A DNA stretch of 64,000 bases. It comes from Trichoplax sp. H2 (Eukaryota; Placozoa; Uniplacotomia; Trichoplacea). Under the pieces are notes generated by a model, which was given only the letters and a program-made list of their open reading frames with translations, was not told the DNA's origin and searched no databases. This document shows, one piece after another, positions 37,901 to 50,000 of the stretch (the stretch's first letter is position 1; every line of letters begins with the position of its first letter). Made by a program: the position numbers and the translations under genes. The stretch spans positions 186,001 to 250,000 of the forward strand of contig NOWV01000052.1 of the NCBI GenBank assembly GCA_003344405.1, written 5' to 3'.

Positions 37901-40900
37901 AAATACCTAATTTATCTATACTAGTACTACTATTTCTTTGTCATTGTTGTATAGTAATGAAATTGAGCCCTCAATTAAATGTCCGTAACCCTAATATCGT
38001 GCCTTAAGTATAGAACTACATTTTTCTATATAAGCACTTTTCCTTTTGACCTAAAATACCTTTCTATGATCGTTTTCGTTCGCTTTATAGTAATCGTGTA
38101 GAGCATTTTATTCTCTCATATATTTTTTTTAAAATGAACTTCCATACGTTGCGTAACTATCTTATTGGATAACTTTTAATCTATTGCTTGCGATCTTACT
38201 ATTTATTTAATCAGTCACTGTAAGTTAGTTCGATAGTTTCATATTTATTTATCAAGTCAATCTCGATAATTGATTATATTTCCCTTAATCGACTTACTTA
38301 CTTTAATCAGTCATTATAATGTAGCTTAATAATGGCATATTTATGAAATTAGCAACTGATAATCAATTGGATTTTCCTTGATCGTCTTATTTATTTCATT
38401 AACCATTATAATGTACCGTAATCATTCCATATTTATAAAATCAGCAACCTATAATCAATTTTATTTTTCTTGATAATATTTAGTTAATCGGTAATCACAA
38501 TTTAGCTTGTTAGTTCGTATTTAGGGAATCAGCTATTGATAAAAAAATTAATTTTTTCTTGATCATATTAATTACTTCGTCATGAGCCGCAATTTAGCTC
38601 GATACTGCAATATTTATGGATTTATCACCAAGAATGGATTTTATTTTTCTTGATCATGTTAATCAATTGATTATTAACCATAATTTAGCGTGATAATTTC
38701 ATATATATGGAATTCACCATCAGTAAATAGTTTGATTTTACAGTTCGCTAATTGAAATTATTTCATGAGAAGAATACTTTAATTAATTAGCTGTTGACTA
38801 CTTTATCTGCAAGCATTACTTGGAGCTTAGGGTGATAAATTGGTCTACGATTTATTTTTACTCACTAGCATTAGATTTTCTCGTTATTATACCAAATAGC
38901 TAAATATAAATTAAAGTATTAACGACATCTTGAATTGTTTATAATAGAGGATAGCAGAAGTGGCACAAGTAGCCCACTATTAGAGTCGAATCCATCACCT
39001 ACTGGGAGTAAGGTCTGTTAAAAAGTGAATTATAATCTAGATTGCAGATACAGTACTCCATTGCAGATTGTTTCGCTTAGGATCCTTGATTTCTAGTACT
39101 ATCTTTCATATCGCAAGGATTGATAATTCCCTATAATGCTGACGTTTCTGCCTAATTTAGTTATCGTTTAATGATTGTGTTATTGGTTGCTAATTTTAGC
39201 GATATTTTAGATTTCTTGTCTATTAAGTTAGCAATAAGTCTAGGCTGAAGTCTCATTGGAGTTGCAAATTTTTGAGCTGTTCAATTTGTATCTATTTAAA
39301 TAGGAATCACTACATAATTTGAATATTAGTGGGCAAGATAAAGTTGCTGCAGCTGAATTACTATCCAGTGCAACACCACTTACATTGCCTTCATCTTCTA
39401 TAACATATCCAACAACAACACCACATGGTAGGTTCCATATTTTAATAATTGCAACGGAGTTTTGAGCATAAAGACTGAACATATCCAGTATTTACAATAC
39501 TACAGAAAGGATAATCTCGTGGAAAAAACATTTATTATTTCATTTTGTTATTATATCAAGAATAAAGTTTTAATCAAGTTTTAGGAATATAAATAATAGT
39601 AATAGAGTTATTACGATAATCGACAGTAGATAAATTTTTACGTAATATTGCCCCAAATAAAACGCTACGGTATCTAGCTGGAACCCGAAAAGCAATACTG
39701 CTAAGATTTACTTCTTGTCTCATAATCTGTCATTTAAAGATGTGATGCAATCTAGTAAGTGGCTATGGATGTAAGTTAGTAAGGAAATCTTACCGATTTG
39801 TTATAAATTATAAATAGAAAGAATTTAAAGATAAGGTGTCGATCCTTCATTATCCCACGTTGTTGATACTTTAATAATGGTATTAATCATGTCAATAAAT
39901 TCATCTGCACCATTTATATCACTTTCCCAGTCTTAATACAGTATAATTTGATATAATACTAAGGTTATTAACAATTGCTAATTCGAATAAGTGAGAAAAG
40001 GTGTTATTCTACATTTAATGCACTTTGGACCGTATCTGCTATACATTTAGATACTTCAGCGTATAACTCATTTTGAATTTTCTTTTTCTATTTCAAGCAC
40101 AATTTGGCGTTGGGTATTCATTTCCGATCTCATCTGTACATCCTTCCCATATGCTAGGTGGTCTTGTTAATGTTGGAAACAACGTTAATTTTACTGATAG
40201 TTCACAAGCTGCTCATTTTCCTCGACCTGTTGAACCAGTAACGGGAATACAATCACCTCATAATACACTATATAATTATCCTACGCCACAAATGATAACA
40301 TTAGGCGACGCAATGAAAGACAATTTACCGCCTAATTTTATTTCAACTAATGTTGGCTCGATGTCTACATCAACATCTGATAATCAACAACCTTACCCTA
40401 TTTCTAACTATATTTTACCTAATAATCCAGCTCTAAATCAGCAAATGCATCAGTTTTTACAACAGCAACAATCTCAACAGGTTGCTATCGTTTCAGTTTT
40501 TATATGCTAATATTATTAAATTAATCCATTCTAAAATTTGGCTTTTATCCTATGTTAATTGTAAAATTATCGTAGATGTTGATGTCGGAAATATTTATGC
40601 TATATAGATATTACTACAGCAGCAGCAACAACAACAGCAACATAAGCAACAGCAAATGTACTTTTTAGAGATGCAAAGGCAGCATCAAGAGAATATGAAT
40701 AAAGCAGCCAGTGCTGTACAAATGCAAGGTAGTTTATTCTATTATTCTAATTTATTTCTGGTAAACATTATAATTGAAAAGAGAACAGTTGTAAAATGGT
40801 TGATGATAACTAGATAGTTCTTTAGAATACGATATAGCTTATATATATATTATTGCTAGGTGGATTTAACATATATATCCATTTTAAAAATTATAAGTTA

Positions 40901-43900
40901 TGACATAGATGAATATCTTAAGCAGTGCATTATTTTACTTTCAAAACACTGTAGCTGATCAAGAACGAGTGGAACAAGTACCTAATGTAGCTTATGTAAC
41001 TATGCCTACCAGTGGTCTATCAGGTCAACAAATAACTGGCATTGCTTATGATAATATTATGCAAAAGCATATGTGTAAGTGTGAGAATCCAACAATTCAT
41101 CGAGAATCAGGCGGTCGATTGCAGAGTATTTGGGCAAGACTAAGAGAAGTTGGAATACTTCGATATTGCGAAGTAATGATATCATATTTGTGTATAGTAA
41201 CAAGCATAATATACTTATATCATTCAGGGTATAACGTGTGAAAAAGATCGATAGCGTTTTCATACATGCTCATTAATGGGGGCTATTGTCATTATTACTG
41301 TTATATTAATTTGCTATTAATTAATTTCAAAATCTATTATAGAAAATTAAAACACGAAAAGCGACTACACAAGAATTACAGACAGTTCATAGGTCTGAAT
41401 TAAAATAATAATTCTATGATAACTAATGAATACGAATAGTAGTAGTAGTGAATATCGTTATATTTTTACTCTAGTGAAAAGTATGTATCGTCCTATTTGG
41501 ATAAAATGCAAGTAACTGCTAAAACAGATCATGATGAACTAGAAGGTAGGATATCATAACATAGATAGAATCTATATAATAAAATTTATAATAGTTTATA
41601 CAAGTCTTTCTGCTTGCCAATGGGAATATTACTAATTTTCATATTAATTCTTTTAATTGTACCTAGTGGATGTCACTGATGTATCGACAAATGATTTAAA
41701 TTTAATCCGATTACCATGTGGTGGCTTAGGGGTAAGATTGGATGCAATATTAATGCTTTAATGATGAATTTAGTTAACTCTATCGAGACTCAATTTTATT
41801 TCTCTAGATTGATAGTGAAACTGTATGGGATCCATGTCATACACCTAAGGCGGCTAGAATTGTATGATCATAAATTACACTATATTATTTCACTTCTTGA
41901 TTTACATTGACGAATTTGTTTATTCCAGGCTCGAGTCTTATGATATTAAGTATTGCCTTTTTATTTATTTTAGGCTGTTGGATGTGTCGTGGATCTAGCA
42001 ACTAAAGTAGCCAGAGGAGAGCTACGGGTACTTAATAAATTTTGATCCAATTTAATGATATTCCATTTTAGTCTAATTTCAGCCATTTTAATTTTCTCTT
42101 AGAATGGCATGGCAATTGTTAGACCTCCAGGACATCATGCTGGACGTGATACAGCAATGTAAGGATTGAAACTAGTTTCAGATTTACCTTTATAAATCCT
42201 GTTGAGAAAGATAATTCCAAGACATTAAAATCTACTTGATGTAGGGGAAGCTGCTACTTCAATTCAATTGCAATTACGGCTAGCATTCTGAAGCAAAAAT
42301 TGAACCTACGTAAAGTTTTAATATTTGATTGGGTAACTATAACAGCAATTAGAATTAGCGCTCCCTAAAATGATCAATACATTAGAAATATTGATTTCAA
42401 GATTATTATTATTATCTGAAATATTTATCTTATTTATTTTAAAGGATATTCATCATGGAAATGGCACACAGAATACATTTTATGAAGATCCAAATGTTCT
42501 AACAATCTCAATACATCGATACGATAAAGGTTTATTTTTCCCTGGTACTGGTGCGATTACTGAGGTAGACAAACAGATATTAGAATATCTATTCTGTGAA
42601 ACTTATTAAATCATGTTTAAGAGAGTTGCAGATAGTATGTAATCGTATCATACTCACGACTAGTTGTAATAATTTACAGGTAGGAAATGGATCTGGAACA
42701 GGCTTTAACGTCAACGTAGCATGGGATAGCGGATCAGGTAATATCATTTAGAAGATCATCAATTGCTAGATCATGTTATATATTAAAGCAATTTTATTAT
42801 TTTCCAATTCTATTTAAATTGAAATAGACGTTAAAATGGGAGATCCAGAATATTTAGCGGCTTTTAGGTAAATTTTAACTATCGAATTTTTTGTTTTAAG
42901 CATACTACAAATGGATAACAGTAGTACATGCATTAAAATCGATGCTCACAAATCTACATAGTCTCATATCGGATATGTATATCTTTTATATAGATAAAAG
43001 CTGCTCACTTTAGTTGAAAAATGTACGTCTAATATTTCAATTTAAAATTTTACTTATTACGTAGATGTGTGGTACTACCTATTGCAAAGATGTTCAGTCC
43101 TGATATAATCTTAGTATCAGCTGGTTTTAATGCAGTTGCGGGACAAGCTCATGAAAATTTTAATTATAGAGTATCTCCTGCATGTAAGTAAAGCATTTTA
43201 GTCTATAGGATCCTTATAACAAATTCTAATCTTCAATAGTTCTAATTACTGATGCTTTCTTTGATATCATGTAATATATATATTTTACATATACCCATTT
43301 TGGAATTATGGCGGATATTCCTGACGTAAATCATTGGTATAACTATAGGTTTTGCAAATATGACAAGAAAATTAATAGAAAGCATCAATAGCAAAATTGT
43401 ACTAGCCTTGGAAGGAGGGTAATTATAATAGATATCTACCTAATTTAAGCTTCTTGTTTTGAGACAATATTTTATGAGATGACAAATTATTAAGTTAAAA
43501 TTTGATCTATAAGGCACGATTTACCTGCGATTTGTGATGCCTCTGAAAGTTGTATGAGAGCACTACTATTAAGCGACCCCATGCCTGCTGTATCAAGTGA
43601 AGAACGAAATAAAGAGCCCAATCAAGCGGCTGTTAAGGTTTTAGAGAAAGTAATTCAGATTCAACAAGAACATTGGCCGCAGATTAAGCGAATGGCATCG
43701 TATACTAAATACTCGCAAAACGAGGCCGAACGGCATGAAAAAGAAGAAGTAGAAACAATATCTGCTTTAGCAGCTTTATCTATGGGTGTTACAAGTGAGT
43801 TTGAAAATGTACTCATTCATTTATTATATTTAGATTTTAAAAATTATAAAGAGAACTAATCCGGAGCCATAAAATTATTTATTGATTTATTTAACCGAAA

Positions 43901-43993
43901 TCGTCAATATTTAACTTTGTGCTGGATTTATAGACTATTTAGATTATAATTAAATCGAGTACTTTTAATTTTTCTTTAGATTATGCTCATTAG
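34601..43993 (+). CDS. HDAC4: Class IIa histone deacetylase (HDAC4/5/7/9 type), 5' end incomplete
   Basis: Signal-dependent corepressor that binds MEF2 and shuttles between nucleus and cytoplasm. Exons, with phase continuous throughout: 34601-34966, 36974-37213, 37385-37585, 38948-39012, 39304-39427, 40098-40480, 40608-40728, 40955-41172, 41343-41392, 41475-41545, 41667-41731, 41808-41861, 41974-42027, 42103-42158, 42245-42332, 42445-42564, 42680-42737, 42828-42867, 43065-43183, 43349-43418, 43514-43794, 43980-43993. Visible residues number 952 (vertebrate family members about 900-1,100). In order: glutamine-rich helix; MEF2-docking LQEFVLNK (132-139); 14-3-3 site RKTMSEP (200-206); basic stretch; second glutamine-rich block; catalytic domain from about 527. 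Structural zinc C541, C543, H549, C631 and HH 682-683 are kept, zinc ligands D720 and H722 are kept, and the class IIa His is H856. The third zinc ligand is Asn (814). The last exon adds only four residues. Confidence 0.95.
35530..36870. repeat. Tandem array in HDAC intron, unit about 51-65 bp, about 24 copies
   Basis: The unit is close to TTGATCTATTCTTGATTGAA, then ATAGAATGCTTACATAGATA, then TGTAGATTTACTTA. Early copies are 51 bases apart (35557, 35608, 35659, 35709), and later ones 55-65 with insertions. It fills two thirds of the 2-kb intron between HDAC exons A and B (34967-36973). It keeps the donor and acceptor intact, so splicing should not be affected directly. Confidence 0.85.
38190..38730. 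repeat. Diverged tandem array in HDAC intron, unit about 95-105 bp, five to six copies
   Basis: Repeated blocks are AATCAGTCATTATAATGTAGC, then TTAATAATTTCATATTTATG, then AAATCAGCAACTGATAATCA, then TTTTTCTTGATCATATTAAT. Lies in the intron 37586-38947, between HDAC exons C and D. Unit and order differ from the array in the intron upstream. Confidence 0.7.
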
Positions 43994-44039
43994 TTTGGCT
44001 TTTCCTTCCGTTGAAAATATGGATATGTTTCTATAGTAA

Positions 44040-44045
44040 AATAAA
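44040..44045 (+). terminator. Candidate HDAC polyadenylation signal AATAAA
   Basis: AATAAA 47 bases after the HDAC stop codon (43991-43993). The short distance fits a compact 3' UTR, but the hexamer is common in this DNA. Confidence 0.45.
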
Positions 44046-47000
44046 TATTTAAAAAAGTTGAGCACATTTAAGGATACAATATCTACTCGCTGCTGTCAAC
44101 TTGATTTTTACCATTTCTATTGATTAAGAGATAATTTATTCCATTGCTTGATTACAACTGAAATGAAAGTGTTGATGATTCGTTTACTATCATAGAGAAA
44201 GATTTTTGTTGTCGATATAAAAAGTTGGAAAACTTTGTAATAATATGACTAATATGTTTCAAATATGATAGAAAATTGTTTATGATGAAAAGTAATATAA
44301 TATTGTACGAGCTTGCTAGGCATCATGAGTACGGCATAGCTTAAAAATTATAACTACAACTATTTGACGATAAGAGAAATTTATCACTGCCATCATCATA
44401 ATCATATTATCGACGTTACAACCTTTGTTTAGTATAAAATGATCTGAGCTGCGATCTTACATCAGCTTCTCATTAAATTGCAGTATTTGAATTATAATAT
44501 TGTAGATATAATTCATACATTCCTAAACTATCCAAATAGTTTATTTAACCTATGTAGGTAAAGCTATATTATAAAGTTGAAAAATTCTAAGATTGAAATA
44601 TCTGTTCCTTGCGATGGTCATAATGATAACTTTACAGAAAATTTGTTCTTGTTTGATATTAATGCGCGCTGATGTTGATTTTATATCTATGAGAAATCAC
44701 TTTTAACAAAAAAATATTGAATACAACAATCTTACTTAAACTATACTTATTTCATGGAATGATTACGTTGACTACTTCCATCCAACTTGTATTATCATAA
44801 ATAATTTCTATTACAAAAAATATGTGTAAAAATTTACCGATGCATTGTCATGCATATAGCAGATGCTTTTGCAACACTGCAAAATTTCTCATTGCCATTT
44901 AGGCGAGAGAAAGAAATGTTTTCTCTCATTTTAATCATATTTTAATGTTGGTAAGAATCTTTGGAATTCATGGATAAAGATACAGATTCGATTTTGTAGA
45001 AAATTCATGCAAATGCCGCTGAATAAGTTTGAAAGAGTTGTTCTTATAGTCTGTTAAGTTCTTTTGCCTTTGATTAAGATTACTACAGTATTAACTTTCA
45101 ATTTCGTATAATAAATTAAACCTGTTTGAATAATTGTGATTTGCGTTAATATCGTTCTTATCATTGATGTCTAAATAATTGCTATAACAGGTATTCCCTT
45201 CTAAACTACGATACTTATTTACATAGTAATAGCATACCATGGCGTTAGCATCCGCTACCGTAATATTTCTATAAAATATTTTTTAAATTGTATCAAAGGA
45301 GTACGTTTGATCTTAAATTTATTTTACACGTGATAACCATTATTAAATGCACGGGTAATGAGCTTTTGCGTAAAAGTAGTTAATAGTCCTTATGTATATC
45401 TAGATAATCGCTAACTTTAATTTGTTATTAACTAAGCTATGCTTAGTTACTGATGATGTTTGCAGTATTGACCACTAGCTAATTTTCATACAATGATATT
45501 AGTAGCTCGATAGATTAATGCCTACCTGCGTGCAATTGATAAGGATATACCGGTACTTCTTATGGTAGATATATTTTACGGTAGTTTGACTTGTAATAGA
45601 TAAAAGCTCAAGATAGATAACTATAACAGAAGTTGTAGATATTAAAGACAGACCAGTTAGAAACTCATAGGGTATTTATTTGGAAATGCTTAAATTAGAA
45701 CAGTTTGATGGATAAAATATGGCAATAGAATGATGATATTAAATTTTGAGTAAAGAGTATTATTATTGTACTTCTTTTATCACAAAATTAACTGAAAATG
45801 TTAGAATTTGAAATCATCATATAAGGATTACAAAGGAATATTAAGTATAATATGATACTGATTAGAAATACTGCAAATAAAAATTTGTAAGTTATTTTGT
45901 ATTAGTTTATACCGCATAAATTTTTATAAGGTAGTAAAGTATCCTTAGCTGTTTATTCCTTCATCGTGAATTTATTAAGTTAAAAGCAATGACCTATCGT
46001 AAAAAATTGAATAAGATTTATTGGTAGCGCGGGTTCCAAGTAGAGCTGAAGTTAGTGAAGATTCTGTTATAGCAGCTTGGGTCTAATGCTGGCTGAAACT
46101 CAGTCACTATAAATCTAAATGCATCAAGAACTTGCTTATGATAATGGTAAGCTCATTAATCCAATGTTAATAGCATTCCTTTAGCGTTAGCTATCAGATA
46201 CCCGTGATGGTAAATACAAAATTGAACCAGCTCTATTTTTATGAATATTACTAAACTGTCGCGATAGAATTCCTGACTTTAATTAAAAAATAAAATTCTT
46301 TCATCGATCCCATGATCCCATTATCGTGCTAAAAATGTGTTCAAAATTTTACTTAGTCATGATTTATGAAAGACATATTTATAAAGACTCCATTTCTAAC
46401 AACTCCGCATTTCTACTGTAGAAATGTTGCAGATTCCGATTCTTTTGCGTTAGAAAAGAATAATAGCTAGCTAAATTAAAAATGATGGAAAGCAATAATG
46501 TTGTACGCAATAATTTCATATGATCATTTTAACAAGAGTCAAACTTGTTTACGAGTAGAAGCAGGTGCTGAAGAAATTCCATTAATATTGCACTAGATTA
46601 TTGTCTAATAGGATGTCACTTTTAATACACAACTATTGTATTGGATAGCGTTCTAGCATTACATAATAAAAGTCACGCTTATATTGCTAATTTAAGCGTG
46701 AAAGATGATCCCATAGTGATGTCCAGCTGTCTATTGATCTTTTAAATTATTTCCGTATATAATTTTATGTATTTTATAATATTGCTTTCTATTGACTTTA
46801 TTAGATACTATTGCAAATGAGAAATTGCAATCCTACTTTAATAAAAAGGATTATACTGTATTAATAGTCTACTTTTTATTCCAAACAGAGAAAGTCTCGA
46901 TTCAAATTGCTCAGGTTAATTTTTTATAATAGCATAGTCTTAAAAAATAAAATAGACGTTTTTAATGGAAATAGATTGCAATTTTTGTTTTTTGGGGATT

Positions 47001-50000
47001 ATTTCCATTAATGAATGTATTTTGGTAGCCATATTTAAAACGGAAATTTGCTGTTCTAAATTGAATTAAAATAATAAGCTATCTCTTTCTTTTTCTATGC
47101 TGGCGAGATGTAAAAAATTTACTATATCATCAACTGCCGTAATAGATAAATGTTGACTGTTCAATATCCTTCATTTATTTTACTTAGGTAATTTCTACTC
47201 AAATATCTTTACTTCGTTACTTTTTACTGTATTAATAAACAACTAAATCGATATGTTACTTCATCATTGTAGCTACATTTATTAATAATTGAGTTCAGAA
47301 TAATCATACAATGGAATAATGAACGTATAATAGAGAAGTACCTTTTACGAGTCATATTTAAATATTTTTTATATATGTTCAGTATGATTATATCGATATA
47401 TACACATCTGGCATAGAGGATCTATTCAATAGCCATTAACAATAGAGGTTATAGAATAACAAATTAGCTATATTCATTCGGGTAGCATTCATATGTTTAC
47501 CTACTAAAAATTTTAAAGAATTAATAAATAAACTGGGCTAGAATTGATTTTCTTTCAATACGTGGTAATCGCTATGTCTAATAGAATCAATAAAGATATA
47601 GCAAACTAACCATATCTATTAAAGTAATAATCATATACTGTAATTACATGGTAAATTTTAAAGGATTAAAATAGAAAATGAGGTGTAATTAATTTTCTCA
47701 ATATAAGGTAGCGCTGTATAAAATAGATACTGTCAAATAGACTCCAGATTAAAATAGAGTAGATTTAACACGAATTAACTATAAAATAGTCGGCATAAAG
47801 TTATTAAGATAATAATCAGTAAGCTTTAATTAATTCGAAATCGAGAAATTGCGAGAATTTTATATTGATACCAGAATTCTTCTGGTCATCCTAGCAGTAG
47901 TGATCATTAAATTGTTAGTTTTATCAAGGAATATCCTTTCTGGCATATCCTATCATGACTAGAAGCAAAACAAGAATAGGTTGATTACATTGATGAAGAA
48001 TAACGGGGGAAATTTAATATTTTTAATAGGTGATAGAGGAAATGAACTACGGAAACATCTGTGCTTATTATACGAGATAAGAAAAGAACAGCAAACCTAA
48101 TAAACAGGAAATAAATAATAGAAAGAACAAGTTATACAGAAATAACTCGAACATATAAATTCAAGAACAGAAAAATACGTGATAAGTATATCGAAATCAA
48201 ATTATACTGATGGTTGATAGATAAATCGTTAGGAAATGATTTCTTTTCTTTTCATATACGGCTTTCTTCGTTCACGTAATCAAATCGTAATGTGCACCAA
48301 TAAGTCAATCCATAATTAACCGATATTAATTAAAATAATCGAAATGGCTACTAAATATTACAGTACGACCTATAAAGTAGATGGTTGGATTATTACAATA
48401 AAATATTAGAACTTCTAATCATCATTTATGCTAGTAGATTGCACATTCATAAAAGTTTAGTTGTTAGGCAAAAGAAATATAAGATCCTGTTATTTATCAA
48501 GTAAGCTAGCGACGGTCTAAGGAACTGTTGAATAGGATGCAATTATAACTATATATGTTATTTAATTTAACAAATTATTGCGTATTCTTTGATTAGTATC
48601 TCGAACTACTTATCAGGATTAATTTCGCATGAAAACTGTAAATTTTTTCTAAAATTTTAACGGCAAAAACGATATAGACTTCTCCTGATGCATTAACTGT
48701 TAAATAAGGAACTCTATTTATTAAAAAAATAAGTCATTTTTATATCTTTTATCTATATTTGCGAGTAGCCGCATACTAATAAACAAATTGGCAGTCGCGT
48801 ATTCTTAGACCTAATTTTGTACCTAATTTTGTATCACTTTATGCTTTTGTCACGGTACGAACTACTGTGAAGAAATAGCTACCTAAATTTGGTGAATATA
48901 ATATAGTGATAATACAACTAGTTACTTACAATAGGAATTACTCTAATTATAAATGTGTTACAGTAAATTTAATGCTTTGCTGTAATGTGCATTGAAATGA
49001 TTCTGTGAATGGACATGTTGTAGTCCGAATGTGAAAAATTAGTTAGGAGATGTTCTCACCGAAGTATTTTTATAAGATGACTCATGAATGTTAGCTGCTG
49101 TAGAAGGGTATATAAGCCTGTCAGATAGTTGAATAAAGTAGTTCTCAATTGTCTAGTTGAGTTTAACGTAGAATCAAAGGCGTCTAAATTCTTGTGAGTA
49201 GGGATACTGAATCCGCAGATTTTTAGAGATTTAGAGACTTATTTTACGTTATCCTTGTCACGAAGCTGGTTTGTGACAGCTTTATTTTAAAATACGTTAA
49301 TGTACTTATATAACATGAGGTAGTCATGATCAAAAACGATCTGGCCTTTGAGCTATCTTATAAATTAGGTATCTAACTAATTAAAAATAAAATAAAATAA
49401 AATAGGTATCTTAGATAATCTTAACATAAATGAATGATTCCCAAGCAATAAAAGAAATTCGTTTTCTGTTACCCATGGTTTTACATATGACTGAAAATAA
49501 AAAAGCACATTTTAGTGATTCCGTTATTTACAAGAGTAGAAACAAGCTTGGAGAAATATAAAGCCAGATAAAATTGTCCCTTCATAGACAATAAACGAAT
49601 TAAAGCCAAGGATTTTAACCTTATACTGCCTTTGTCAATGACTTGATTTATGCTCATTCAGGTTGGCGATGAATGGAAAACCATCCTACGTGTATCATAA
49701 ATTCAGCCGTGAGACTATGATTCTGAATAGAATAATGTACAGAGATCTCTTTTTACTGTATTAAGGGTTTCGATGACTTCGCTATTAAGGTATCAAAAAT
49801 TTTTCTGCCTTGTTTTACTCAGAGTGTTAATTTGATAAATAAGCTATTGAATGCTACTTGTGTTCTTGCTAATCTAAATATACAGTATTACCAATATGTA
49901 TTTTCGAAATTTTATCTTATAATTAAGTTAGCTGACAAGGCTGAACAAGCGAATGGTTGGCAATATGGATTTATAATTAAATGCACAAGAAAGTAATTTT

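Noticed and set aside
18420-38730. Regular repeats considered as CRISPR arrays
   Set aside because: Whole units repeat without unique spacers between constant repeats, and the genes are eukaryotic.
42370-42444. Start of an open frame upstream of the GNGTQ exon
   Set aside because: It is the intron before the acceptor at 42443-42444; only bases from 42445 align with the deacetylase.
43795-43859. Read-through of HDAC exon U to a TAA at 43857-43859
   Set aside because: A perfect GTGAGT donor at 43795 and a strong acceptor at 43978-43979 that restores phase to a stop after four codons make splicing more likely; the read-through tail has no family likeness.
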